Shown in pieces: positions 33,020 to 42,060 of a stretch of DNA of 64,000 bases. The notes under the pieces are model-generated. The model was not told the DNA's origin and searched no databases. It saw only the letters and a list, made by a program, of their open reading frames with translations. How positions within the stretch are numbered: the first letter of the stretch is position 1; every line of letters starts with the position of its first letter. The stretch lies in contig NZ_JAAHIH010000005.1 of assembly GCF_010671925.1 (NCBI RefSeq), forward strand, positions 682,001 to 746,000. The letters run 5' to 3'. A program made the translations under genes and the position numbers. The stretch is from Moorena sp. SIOASIH (GTDB lineage: Bacteria > Cyanobacteriota > Cyanobacteriia > Cyanobacteriales > Coleofasciculaceae).

Positions 33020-33340
33020 CTTAAGCGGTCAGCTATCAGCTATCAGCTATCAGCTATCAACTATCAGCTATCAGCTATCAGCTATCAGCTATCAGTTTAT
33101 TAATAAGCGATGCAGCGTGGTCTTGGGGAGGCAGCGCGGTCTTGGGGAGGCAGCGCGGTCTTGGGGGTTTCCCCCATGAGCGACTGCCGTGGTCTCCCCC
33201 ATGAGCGACTGCCGTGGTTTCCCCCACTCGCGCTTTGCATCAAGACAACAGGTAACCATTTTTTTGATCTGAGTGAAGTCACAGGCTGGAAGCCTGTGCC
33301 ACAAAGCTGACCACTGACCGCTGACGGCTGACTGCTTACT
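33020..33340. repeat. Composite repeat region
   Basis: AGCTATC heptads (33028-33095), then three copies of GATGCAGCGCGGTCTTGGGG -type units with CCCCCATGAGCGACTGCC (33107-33245), then GTCACAGGCTGGAAGCCTGT GCCAC, and GACCGCT/GACGGCT heptads ending CTGCTTACT. It runs up to the glycosyltransferase stop codon. Confidence 0.65.
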
Positions 33341-35498
33341 TCTTAACACATCGATAAAGCTTATAACTATATTGACCAGCCCACTTTCGAGAGCGCTTTT
33401 CTCGAAAACATTGCTGAGAATCTAGGTCAATTTTGGTACGGAAATTGACTAACCATAAATCTAGTGGTCGTGGCAATTCCTTTAATTGTTGTTGTAATTG
33501 TTGGACAGCATCTTCGTAACTAAAATTATTCCGGTCACGACCTACTAAGAAAAATTGGGGAAAATCCCTGGAATTAGGATTAGAACCATTAGCAACAGCC
33601 ATACCTTTCAATCCCCAAGCTAATCCCATCATGCGCCCTGTCTGTCCATGGTGTTTGTAGGTGGTTGCGATCGCAAGCGATGCAGCGCGGTCTTGGGGAG
33701 GCAGCGCGGTCTTGGGGGTTCCCCCCATGAGCGACTGCCGTTGGTTTCCACGGGGCTTACAAGGTGCGGAAGCAAGTTCCGCACACAGCCCCTCCCCATG
33801 AGCGACTGCATCAAGAACCGGTGCTTCACTTGCTTCGTTAATAATAGACACTAATAGATCCGGGCGTTCGTTTTGAAGATAACCAAGATTCGAGACTGTC
33901 ACTAATCCACCCAACAGCCCAATCAACCATACCGCTACCACTATCCTTTTGCCGCTGCATCTGATAGTTGTAAACAAGAACGGGAGTGTGGGAAGTGTGG
34001 GAAGTGTGGGGAGTGTGGGGAGTGTGGGAGTTTGATAGGATTTTGTTCCATTTCCCTGCTCCGAAGTCCCTGCTCCCTGCTCTTTCCCCCCCTTATTAAG
34101 GGGGGTTAGGGGGGATCCCAGCTCTGTCCGCTCCTGATTAAGACTTCGGTATTCTTTCCCCCCCTGATCAAGAGGGTCCCTGCTCCCTGTTCCCTGTTCC
34201 CTGTTCCCTATTCCCTGCTCTTTTCCCCCCTTATTAAGGGGGGTTAGGGGGGATCCCTTGAAAACTGCGGAATGATCAATTTTATTCCAACAACCAGCTA
34301 AGCTTGCTGCCACCAACAGCATCACTGCTGGAAAATACACGAAGTGAAAACGAGGGGCTGTGCTTAAATCTATACCGAAACCCCAAGTCAAGACTAAACA
34401 TAACCCAATTGCTGCTAAGACATACTCCTTTAGGATTGTGATAGCGAAACGGTTATGGTGATCGAGTTGCTGCAATTTCAGTCCATAGCGGAGACGGGAT
34501 ACTATCCAAACCACTAGGATTAAAGTAACTATACCGGAAACAATCACAATTCCTAGGGATAGGTCATAGAAAGAAGAAGGTAACAGGAAAACCATACTGA
34601 ACAGCCATAGTAGGAATCGTCCTATGGGTTCAATCCATCGTGCGATCGCATTTTGGCTATAAATCCATTGGGTAGGGGGACTATCATGAATAGCTTGTAA
34701 GGCCGGTATCCACACTAAACATCCTGCTAAGGAACCCATAGCTACTCCATAAATCCGCCACCAGTAAGGTTTTATTAAAGCTAGTCGGTCTTGCTGAGTT
34801 TGTCGCCAAGCTTGTCCCAATAATGCGATCGCTTCCGCACCTAAAGTCAGGATAAAGAAATAATGGGTAGCAATCCCCAGACTATTCACTCCCACCCACC
34901 CTAACCCTAGCCAACTGGGCAACCCTTCACCACGGTGGATTAACTCTACCGCTTTCACCAAGCAACCGAGAGATGCCATCACTAGCAAAATAGCAAGAGT
35001 ATAATGACGAGCCTGTTGAGCGAGGAAAATCCCGAAAGGAGAGACAGCCATCATTGCTGCTGCTATGTGACCTACCAATAGTGAGCGAAAGGCCAGCCGA
35101 CCTAGGCAAAAGATAGCAGGAATCGAGATTACTCCCAATAAGGCAGAAAGCGATCGCACTGCCCAAATAGAAACCATACCATCCTCTAATCGGAATAGTT
35201 TTAGCCACAGATGAGTCAGAGCAAAATAAACTGGGGGATGGGTACTTTCCGTTAATAAATAATGAATAACATCACTAATGCCAGCATCAGGAGACGGTTT
35301 CAGTGGGCTTAATAGAGTTTCTACTCCCATAAACTGATTCAGAGGTAAAGAGTAAAAACTGTTGCCCAAGCTAAATACTGTTGTGGCACATTCATCAGTC
35401 CAAGGAGGTAAAACCCCTAGACCAGCAAAGCGCAGCAAAGCCCCAATCGTAATCCACAGCAGCAATAATAAAACAGTTTGGGATTTTTTTAAGTACAT
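33336..35498 (-). CDS. Membrane glycosyltransferase (PMT/ArnT-like) with repeat-derived inserts
   Basis: 720 residues from ATG at 35498 (MYLKKSQTVLLLLLWITIGA). It has about ten hydrophobic segments and an early luminal loop with WTDECATTVF, where Asp-Glu is the catalytic-type pair of GT-C enzymes, plus THPPVYFALTHLWLKLF, typical of the dolichyl/undecaprenyl-phosphate-sugar-dependent family. It probably transfers a sugar to a lipid or protein outside the membrane. Two segments are encoded by mobile repeats: about residues 420-510 (SPLTPLNKGGKEQG.., then PTLPTLPTLP) and about 560-610 (QRQSLMGGTPKTALPPQDRA). The gene keeps its frame through both. Codons upstream of 35498 are repeat translation. 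Confidence 0.75.
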   Translation of the reverse strand: MYLKKSQTVLLLLLWITIGALLRFAGLGVLPPWTDECATTVFSLGNSFYSLPLNQFMGVETLLSPLKPSPDAGISDVIHYLLTESTHPPVYFALTHLWLKLFRLEDGMVSIWAVRSLSALLGVISIPAIFCLGRLAFRSLLVGHIAAAMMAVSPFGIFLAQQARHYTLAILLVMASLGCLVKAVELIHRGEGLPSWLGLGWVGVNSLGIATHYFFILTLGAEAIALLGQAWRQTQQDRLALIKPYWWRIYGVAMGSLAGCLVWIPALQAIHDSPPTQWIYSQNAIARWIEPIGRFLLWLFSMVFLLPSSFYDLSLGIVIVSGIVTLILVVWIVSRLRYGLKLQQLDHHNRFAITILKEYVLAAIGLCLVLTWGFGIDLSTAPRFHFVYFPAVMLLVAASLAGCWNKIDHSAVFKGSPLTPLNKGGKEQGIGNREQGTGSRDPLDQGGKEYRSLNQERTELGSPLTPLNKGGKEQGAGTSEQGNGTKSYQTPTLPTLPTLPTLPTLPFLFTTIRCSGKRIVVAVWLIGLLGGLVTVSNLGYLQNERPDLLVSIINEASEAPVLDAVAHGEGLCAELASAPCKPRGNQRQSLMGGTPKTALPPQDRAASLAIATTYKHHGQTGRMMGLAWGLKGMAVANGSNPNSRDFPQFFLVGRDRNNFSYEDAVQQLQQQLKELPRPLDLWLVNFRTKIDLDSQQCFREKRSRKWAGQYSYKLYRCVKK

Positions 35499-35829
35499 AT
35501 AGGAAAGGGAGCAGGGAGTAGGGAGTAGGGAGTAGGGAATAGGGAACAGGGAATAGGGAATAGGGAATAGGGCAAGAAGTTTGTGTACCTCATTACTATG
35601 AGAAACCCTATGTTGCTGGATTAAACACGTCTTATCAAAGGCATTTAATTTCAAATTAACCAGTTTTTATTAACATTAAATTAGTCATAATTAACCAGTT
35701 TTTATTAATAAATAACAAGCTGACGAAGTACATTCAATTAATCTTATTACCCCTACTCCCTACTCCCTACTCCCTACTCCCTACTCCCGACTCCCGACTC
35801 CCGACTCCCTACTCCCTACTCCTACTCCC
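35499..35829. repeat. Heptad arrays and a half TATAGC-type element
   Basis: 35508-35572 is GGGAGTA/GGGAATA heptads followed by TTGTGTACCTCATTACTATG AGAAACCCTA, the right end of a TATAGC-family element whose left end is missing. Two copies of AACCAGTTTTTATTAA occur at 35658-35712. 35752-35830 is CCCTACT/CCCGACT heptads touching the stop codon of the next gene. Confidence 0.6.
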
Positions 35830-37203
35830 TCAACGACCAAATAACCTTAAAATTATCCACATTACCAAAGTAGCGATCGCACCAGTCAGAATACTCCAGG
35901 CAAAAGCTGGTGTTACTATAAAGATAGTATTGTTATCAGGGGGTTGTTGTTTAACTAGGACAGTAGCGGTAATGCTACTGGTTGCTACTCCCACACCAGC
36001 CAGAGCAATGCTTTGGTGTAGGCTGCGATTGCTCTGGGTTTGGTAAGTTTGGGTCATACCATCTACTGTCCGAATCAGATTTTCTAGTAAGGTTAAACCA
36101 GACTTAAATCTCCCATGCTCCATCTCCACTTGTTGCAGATATTGGCTAGCTGCTAAATCCTTAAATTCTCCCAGAATGTGCCAATCACCCCGTTGATCAA
36201 CCTGTTTTAATTTAGTCAATCGTTGTTGGTAATCTTCGATATTGGTTTTAATGGTTTGGGTTTGGGAATCAAGACTACCTAAATTAGTAGCATAACGAGA
36301 CAATAGGTTGAGGTTATTGCTGAGAATTTCCCGTAACTTTACTGTATTTTTGGGTAACATACTAATCTGAGCAATAGTAGTTTTAACTGAGACTAGATCA
36401 GCTTTAAGTTCTGCTAGTGGTGTGTTAATTTCACCATAAGCCCAAAGAATTTTGTTACGATAATACAATAGGTAAATTAAATCTATATAAATGCCAGTAA
36501 TGGTGTCGATGATAGAATCAAGCGATGGCTTTTTGGGAAACAACCAGATTAACAGATGATGGTTGTCTTTGATAGCTTCTGGCTCTGACCAATCGGCGGG
36601 AGGACGCCAAAATTCAAATAAAGTACCCCCTAGCACTTTACCTTGGGCTTGAAAGTCTCTTGACCAGTCGGGTTTAGACACCAGTTGCTTGTAGCATTCT
36701 AGGGCAATTTGTGTAGGGTCTTGATCACGGTCACACAGTTGACCCCACATGATCCAAGTTTGACCAATTGCTCCAGGTTGGTGATTGATGTGGGCAAGAA
36801 TTTCCCCTTGGATGTTCTTAATATTTGTAATGGGTTGGGGGGAATGGTTTGATTGTCTGATACCATCAGCATAGACTCCGGAACAGTTCACCTGAAGGGC
36901 GTAAGTGTTACCAATTTGGATAGGGTAGTAGTAGCCTTCCAAAGGACGCTCGAAATGCTTGACCACATCAGCACCCAATAGTTCCACCAACCTAGATTCT
37001 GAGCGTTCTGCCTGTTTTAGCTTAGCCAGTAACGTTGGCTCTAGGATCCGGTCTGATTCATCACCCTCGGGATGACCATAGATTCTTTGCCAGAATCGTT
37101 CACGGTTGTGATCAATAATTTCCGGGTCTTGCCCTAGACCTTCCCGTAGATCGTAGAGGAATAGGTCGAGAGTCGGGTATACTATTTTGCTTAGGTCAGA
37201 CAT
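35830..37203 (-). CDS. Unidentified protein with coiled coil and C-terminal membrane hairpin
   Basis: 457 residues. The N-terminal ~270 residues form a soluble domain (YPTLDLFLYDLREGLGQDPE, YALQVNCSGVYADGI, GGTLFEFWRPPADWSE). Then comes a helical coiled-coil-like part (LAELKADLVSVKTTIAQIS, IKTNIEDYQQRLTKLKQ), and two membrane helices at the end (SIALAGVGVATSSITATVLV and FAWSILTGAIATLVMWIILR). I do not recognise the family. The layout suggests a soluble sensor or effector tethered at the membrane. It is a single gene with no evident operon partner. Confidence 0.6.
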   Translation of the reverse strand: MSDLSKIVYPTLDLFLYDLREGLGQDPEIIDHNRERFWQRIYGHPEGDESDRILEPTLLAKLKQAERSESRLVELLGADVVKHFERPLEGYYYPIQIGNTYALQVNCSGVYADGIRQSNHSPQPITNIKNIQGEILAHINHQPGAIGQTWIMWGQLCDRDQDPTQIALECYKQLVSKPDWSRDFQAQGKVLGGTLFEFWRPPADWSEPEAIKDNHHLLIWLFPKKPSLDSIIDTITGIYIDLIYLLYYRNKILWAYGEINTPLAELKADLVSVKTTIAQISMLPKNTVKLREILSNNLNLLSRYATNLGSLDSQTQTIKTNIEDYQQRLTKLKQVDQRGDWHILGEFKDLAASQYLQQVEMEHGRFKSGLTLLENLIRTVDGMTQTYQTQSNRSLHQSIALAGVGVATSSITATVLVKQQPPDNNTIFIVTPAFAWSILTGAIATLVMWIILRLFGR

Positions 37204-37475
37204 TGGCTTACCCTTTGATCAGGATAGTAACAAGGATAGTAACACTGTCACCTATTCCCAACCCTCTCATGAAGTGTAGCTAAGCGCCACCCTACGGGGA
37301 AACAGCTAGCCTCTATGCTAGAAAAGAAAAGAATCATCTGGTATCAGGTAAGGTATTCCCTATTAAATTTGCCTATCACTGGTAGCCAAAAGCCTTGCCC
37401 TAGACTAGTGTTTGACCTTTGACCTTTGATTTTTTTCTTGCTTAACACGTTGCTCAAGCATAAATAAGAAAATGC
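37204..37475. other. Divergent intergenic region
   Basis: It separates the divergent genes at 37203 and 37476. Apart from a short TTTGACCTTTGACC tandem near 37410, I see no repeat element or clear promoter. Confidence 0.3.
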
Positions 37476-38477
37476 ATGAATCAGCTCAACAACGCCTTCA
37501 CCCTATTCTTGAGTTTGTTGGTTGAAGCAACACCTTTTTTGCTACTGGGGGTGATTCTCTCCAGCTTACTGCTGTTTTTTGTGGATGAGCGCAAGCTGAT
37601 TGCTAGTATGCCTCGCCACCCCTTTCTAGGAGCAGTATTTGGTAGTTGTGTCGGCTTTTTGTTCCCAGTGTGTGAGTGTGGTAATGTACCAGTAGCTAGG
37701 CGGCTGCTGAGCCAGGGAGCACCAGCACCAGTAGCAATTGGGTTTTTGCTCGCAGCCCCAACCATCAATCCTGTAGTAATTTGGTCAACTTGGGTAGCCT
37801 TTCGAGACCAGCCGGAAATCTGGATATTGCGAATTTTATTTTCCTTAGGTATTTCCATCTTTATCGGCTGTGTCTTCAGTACTCAGAAAGACTTAGGCCC
37901 CCTACTGCAACGAGCAGTGTTTCGCTCTAGACCAAGGAAATTTGCTGAGGATAAGCCAGCATTACTACAATCAGGCTCATATTTACTCGGTCAATCTGGT
38001 ACACCCTTGCCCTTAGACGCTAATGTCTTAAACACACCCCCTAGCCAGGACATACAAAGCAAACCCTTGCCTGACCGACTACAGCTCTTTGTCGAAAATG
38101 CTATACAAGAGTTTCGGGAGCTAGGCTCAATCCTAGTTTTAGGTAGTGCGATCGCAGCCATCATTCAAGTCGTTATCCCCCGTGACATTATCATCAGCCT
38201 AGGTCAAGGACCAGTGATGTCTATTTTGGCCATGATGCTATTGGCCGCTGTAGTATCCATCTGTTCCACTGTCGATGCATTTTTTGCCCTCGCCTTTGCC
38301 TCAACCTTCACTAGTGGCTCCTTGTTAGCATTTCTAATCTTCGGACCAATGATTGACATCAAAGCCATCGGTTTACTGTTATCTGTATTTAAAACCAAGT
38401 CAATCATTTACCTATTTCTAATAGCAGGGCAATTAACATTTTTATTGACTTTGTTTCTTAATTTGTATGTTAGTTAG
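37476..38477 (+). CDS. Permease (UPF0718/DUF318 family)
   Basis: 333 residues with about eight membrane helices in two halves. The family signature FPVCECGNVPVARRLLSQGA with PVAIGFLLAAPTINPVVIWS is present in the first half, and ICSTVDAFFALAFASTF with FLIFGPMIDIKAIG in the second. The conserved Cys pair suggests metal or thiol chemistry; members are predicted permeases, some linked to arsenic or metals. The next gene on the same strand encodes its usual partner, a TIGR03943 protein, although 350 bases of repeats now lie between them. Confidence 0.85.
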   Translation: MNQLNNAFTLFLSLLVEATPFLLLGVILSSLLLFFVDERKLIASMPRHPFLGAVFGSCVGFLFPVCECGNVPVARRLLSQGAPAPVAIGFLLAAPTINPVVIWSTWVAFRDQPEIWILRILFSLGISIFIGCVFSTQKDLGPLLQRAVFRSRPRKFAEDKPALLQSGSYLLGQSGTPLPLDANVLNTPPSQDIQSKPLPDRLQLFVENAIQEFRELGSILVLGSAIAAIIQVVIPRDIIISLGQGPVMSILAMMLLAAVVSICSTVDAFFALAFASTFTSGSLLAFLIFGPMIDIKAIGLLLSVFKTKSIIYLFLIAGQLTFLLTLFLNLYVS

Positions 38478-38825
38478 GGAGTAGGGAGTAGGGAGTAGGG
38501 AGTAGGGAGTAGGGAGTAGGGAGTAGGGAATCGGGAGTCGGGAGTAGGGAATAGGGAACAGGGAATAGGGAACAGGAATAAACCCCCTATTTTTTGATTA
38601 TAAAATGTTAATCCTTAATAATGACTTATTAAGGATTAAGGGTAAGGATAAATTTGAACAGACGTGTTGAATCCAGTAATAAACGTTTACTAAAATGTCT
38701 CTCCCCTATCCCCACAGTCTTAGCAATACTCCCTGCTCCCTGCTCCCTGCTCCCTGCTCCCTGCTCCCGACTCCCGACTCCCGACTCCCTAGATTAAATT
38801 TTAAATATTCCTACAATCCATTGAC
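38478..38825. repeat. Heptad arrays within a permease operon
   Basis: 38477-38575 is GGGAGTA heptads with GGGAATC variants starting right at the permease stop. 38731-38790 is CCCTGCT and CCCGACT heptads. Between them is a TTAATCCTTAATAATGACTT ATTAAGGATTAA palindrome (38606-38637). Confidence 0.65.
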
Positions 38826-38831
38826 TTGTTA

Positions 38832-39644
38832 ATGATGAATCCATCTAACCATTCAGGACGTTTGTCCAGAAAAAGTTCTTACAGAAGAAACTGGTCAATT
38901 CCTCTTTTAGAAGTAATTGCTTTAGCGTTATGGGGAGTTTTATTGTTGAAATCCTGGCTAACTGGTGAGTTAAGTTTATTAATTCATCCCAATTACTTTA
39001 GCTTGGTAGTTATCACTGGTGTAATTTTATTGTTAATATCAGGATTGAGGTTATCCCAACTGCTGAAATTAGAGCGTCAACACCGATTAGGTAAGGGAGT
39101 AACTAGGCCAGCTGTTCAACATACAACTTTATTTCCCCCTAGTTGGAGTAGTGGCTTCCTAATCGCTACGGCAATGGTTGGTTTAATCGTGACACCCAAG
39201 GCATTTACTAGCCAAACCGCACTACACCGGGGTATTGCCGACTCCGCCACCATAACGCGATCGCAACCGCAATCCTTCCGCAGTGCTAGCAATCCTGAAA
39301 AGCGCAGCCTAATTGAATGGATCAAGCTTTTGAATGTTTATCCTGAACCAGATGCCTATACCGGTCAAAAGGTAAAAGTGGATGGTTTTGTAGTGATTCA
39401 TCCTAATCTCCCTCCAGACCATATCTTAATTTCCCGGTTTGTGATTACCTGTTGTGCTGCTGATGCTTATCCTTTAGGTTTACCAGTAAAACTTACTGAA
39501 AACCGTAATGATTATCCCTCCGATACCTGGATCGAGGTTGAAGGTCAGATGATTACTGAAACCCTAGATGACAAACGCCAGCTGGTGATTGAAGCAACTG
39601 GGATTAAGAAAATTCCTGAACCGGAAAATCCTTATTATTATTAG
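38832..39644 (+). CDS. TIGR03943 (DUF1980) family protein
   Basis: 270 residues from ATG at 38832; a second ATG follows at once. Two or three membrane helices in the N-terminal half (VIALALWGVLLLKSWLTG, SLVVITGVILLLISGLRLS, GFLIATAMVGLIVTP) precede a periplasmic domain with VDGFVVIHPNLPPDHILISR, FVITCCAADAYPLGLPV and WIEVEGQMI. The CC motif is characteristic. The family is found next to DUF318 permeases, as here, and the pair is thought to act together in transport, possibly of a metal. The stop is immediately followed by heptads. Confidence 0.85.
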   Translation: MMNPSNHSGRLSRKSSYRRNWSIPLLEVIALALWGVLLLKSWLTGELSLLIHPNYFSLVVITGVILLLISGLRLSQLLKLERQHRLGKGVTRPAVQHTTLFPPSWSSGFLIATAMVGLIVTPKAFTSQTALHRGIADSATITRSQPQSFRSASNPEKRSLIEWIKLLNVYPEPDAYTGQKVKVDGFVVIHPNLPPDHILISRFVITCCAADAYPLGLPVKLTENRNDYPSDTWIEVEGQMITETLDDKRQLVIEATGIKKIPEPENPYYY

Positions 39645-39893
39645 GGAATCGGGAGTAGGGAGTAGGGAGTAGGGAGTAGGGAGTAGGGAGTAGGGAATCG
39701 GGAATCGGGAATCGGGAGTCGGGAATCGGGAATCGGGAATCGGGAGTCGGGAGTCGGAGTTGTGAACATTGAATTTAAAATTTACCTCAATTCTCCCCAT
39801 CTCCCCATCTCCCCATCTCCCCATCTTCCCACACTCCCCACACTCCCCACACTCCCCACACTCCCCACACTCCCCACACTACATGTCCCCACA
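39645..39893. repeat. Heptad and 9-bp tandem arrays
   Basis: 39645-39760 is GGGAATC/GGGAGTA heptads. 39793-39825 is CTCCCCAT units. 39826-39885 is a (CACTCCCCA) 9-bp array. The array ends at the stop codon of the hemagglutinin remnant. Confidence 0.7.
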
Positions 39894-40289
39894 CTACCTC
39901 TGCCCACACTTTCCAGACAGCCGCCAAGACCCATCTGGTGTCACAGTAGTTGGATTAGCAGTCAGAAAGATATTGCCATCAGCATCAATCATCAAGCCTT
40001 GAGCTTCTATAATCCGTTTTGGCTTAGGGGTAGTGGGGGGCTTAACGGGGGGCTTTGCGAATGCTGTACGGGAGCGATACCGTCCACGGGGAGTGGGACG
40101 GCGTATATCTTCCCAAATGGTATTGCTGCTAATTTCACCTGGGCGAGGGGGTAATCCTCCACGTCCAGTATTGATCAACCTACTGGCAGAGCTATTACCC
40201 GGTTGACAGCGCTGGTCAAATTGAGGCTTGCCCGGTTCCGTGGGTAAGCTGTTTGGCTCGCGCTCCAGGAAGTCATTGCTGGTGTTGAG
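39894..40289 (-). pseudogene. C-terminal fragment of the filamentous hemagglutinin (TpsA)
   Basis: The minus strand reads LNTSNDFLEREPNSLPTEPG, QRCQPGNSSASRLINTGRGG, LPPRPGEISSNTIWEDIRR, IIEAQGLMIDADGNIFLTAN and GSWRLSGKCGQR, then TAG. This is the standard C-terminus of cyanobacterial filamentous hemagglutinins (the TGRGGLPP.P.E and W.D motifs). It joins in frame to the large 5' part at 42062 when the IS607-type element is removed. Confidence 0.85.
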
Positions 40290-40728
40290 AGTAGCAATCT
40301 AGTACATGATTAGGGTTACTTTGCGTAACTTTACGCATGTTTTCAACAAAACTCCTCTGGGAATGTGGTACAATGCGCCTATGCCATAACCAAGCAATAA
40401 CAGTATTAGGCTTGACATCCAGATAATCTTCTACAAGAGTGGGTAGCCTGTGAAAAGGTAACTGAGTAAAGCCATCAGTTTTAAATCTCCCGAAAATAAC
40501 GGAGATAAGCCACAAAGTTGTCACCTCAAATTCAATATTAGGTTGGGTTCCAGCCGATTTGAAGCCTGTGGATAGGGTGCTGCCGACAGTCCTAGTTGAA
40601 ACAGGAAGTAAACAGGCGTCGTTGTGACGTTTTTGTCCGCGATGTTCACGTTTTATAGAACAGCAAAAACTTAGTTGGCATTTTACGGTACAACACGCTA
40701 GTATAAGTGGGTTGTCAAGGTCACTCAG

Positions 40729-40869
40729 CTGAGCAAGTACATTAAACCCCTTTGAAGCCGCTAAGTTGCTAGGGGTTAACGTCAGGACTTTAGCTAGATC
40801 GGAAAAGCCAGGAATTATCCAAGGGATTAAAACACCATCTCGACAACGGAGACAAGAATTGTCCGGAAT
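40729..40869 (+). pseudogene. tnpA: IS607 tnpA (serine recombinase) remnant
   Basis: It reads SKYIKPL, a one-base frameshift at 40753, then EAAKLLGVNVRTLARSEKPG and IIQGIKTPSRQRRQELSG. This is the MerR-like DNA-binding N-terminus of IS607 TnpA, normally LLGV..RTL.RW...G.I...RT..G.RRY. The catalytic domain is missing. The remnant is in frame with tnpB and directly joined to its ATG. Confidence 0.75.
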
Positions 40870-40870
40870 T

Positions 40871-41971
40871 ATGCTCAGAGCCTTCAAAACCAAGTTAAAA
40901 TTGAATAACAAACAGAAAACCTTGATGGCTCAACACGCCGGTTATTCAAGATGGATTTGGAATTGGGCGCTCCGGATTTGGAACGAGGCTGATAAAGAGG
41001 GCATAAAACTTTCGACTAACAAGCTCAAAAAATTCTACACCAATCATGTTAAGCCTCAATATCCGTGGCAATCTACTCTAAGTTCAAGGGTTTATCAATT
41101 CGCCTTTATGTACTTAGGGGAAGCGTTCAAACGATTTTTTCAAGGTACGTCTCAACACCCTAAGTTCAAGAAAAAAGGTAGAAATGATAGCTTTACTCTT
41201 GATAACTGCGGCCGGATAATGGAGTTTTCAGGAACTCGATTAAAACTTCCCTTTATTGGATGGGTCAGTACATACGAACCTTTACCGGAAATCCAGACTA
41301 AGAGAGTCACAATCACTCGAGTAGCTGCTTCTTCTTGGTATCTGTCTGTAGCCTACGAGTTTGAACCTGAACAAACCGTAAAATCTAGAGAATATCTGGG
41401 TGTTGATGTTGGGGTTAAAGTTCTTGCCACTTGTTCAGATGGAACGGTTTTTGAAAACCCAAGAGCTTATAAAAAAGCTAAGAAAAAATTAGCTCGACTT
41501 CAACGAGAATTATCTAGAAGAAAGATCGGTTCTAAAAACAGATATAAAACTCAACTGAAGCTAGCAAAAGCTCATCAAAGGGTCGCTAACATCCGGAAAG
41601 ATGCAATCCATAAACTAACCTCCTGGCTAGGCAAGAACCACGCAGTCATTGGGTTAGAAGATTTGAAGGTTTCCGGCCTGTTGAAAAACCACAAGCTGGC
41701 GGGTGCAATCGCTGATTCTGCATTCTATGAGATTCGTCGTCAACTCGAATATAAATCCGAGTGGTACAGTTCAGAATTAGTGTTTGCAGATAGGTTCTAT
41801 CCATCAACTAAAACCTGTTCAAGCTGTGGCCATGTTCAACAAATGCCACTCAAAGAACGAGTTTTTGACTGTGAGGCTTGCGATTACATCGCTGATCGTG
41901 ATCTCAACGCAAGTCTCAATTTAGAACGCTTAGCCGAGGGCTTCTCGGTGATCGCCTGTGTTAGTAAGTAG
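40871..41971 (+). CDS. tnpB: TnpB of an IS607-type element
   Basis: 366 residues from ATG at 40871 (MLRAFKTKLKLNNKQKTLMA). Visible parts are the N-terminal AGYSRWIWNWALRIWNEADK, RuvC-I YLGVDVGVKVLATCSDG, the Glu in VIGLEDLKVSGL, the Zn ribbon CSSCGHVQQ..FDCEACDYI and RuvC-III ADRDLNASLNLERLAEG. All three acidic residues remain. The end (FSVIACVSK) is shorter than usual because of a frameshift. The usual downstream segment is still recognisable as NPAIWRKQEVNF in another frame, so the protein is probably intact in its catalytic core. The element it belongs to disrupts the hemagglutinin gene. Confidence 0.9.
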   Translation: MLRAFKTKLKLNNKQKTLMAQHAGYSRWIWNWALRIWNEADKEGIKLSTNKLKKFYTNHVKPQYPWQSTLSSRVYQFAFMYLGEAFKRFFQGTSQHPKFKKKGRNDSFTLDNCGRIMEFSGTRLKLPFIGWVSTYEPLPEIQTKRVTITRVAASSWYLSVAYEFEPEQTVKSREYLGVDVGVKVLATCSDGTVFENPRAYKKAKKKLARLQRELSRRKIGSKNRYKTQLKLAKAHQRVANIRKDAIHKLTSWLGKNHAVIGLEDLKVSGLLKNHKLAGAIADSAFYEIRRQLEYKSEWYSSELVFADRFYPSTKTCSSCGHVQQMPLKERVFDCEACDYIADRDLNASLNLERLAEGFSVIACVSK

Positions 41972-42060
41972 TGCCGACACCTTACGCAACCCAGCTATCT
42001 GGAGGAAGCAGGAAGTGAACTTCATTACGACGCTTTATGTCGTTTTGTATCAGTTTTACA

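Noticed and set aside
35499..35654. Upstream extension of the glycosyltransferase frame
   Set aside because: The added residues (SLFPIPYSLLPTP..) are translated heptad repeats; the membrane protein begins naturally at MYLKKSQ.
40273..40911. 212-codon open frame on the minus strand inside the IS607-type element
   Set aside because: It overlaps the tnpA remnant and the tnpB start antisense, shows no family motif, and its tail is the hemagglutinin sequence in the wrong frame.
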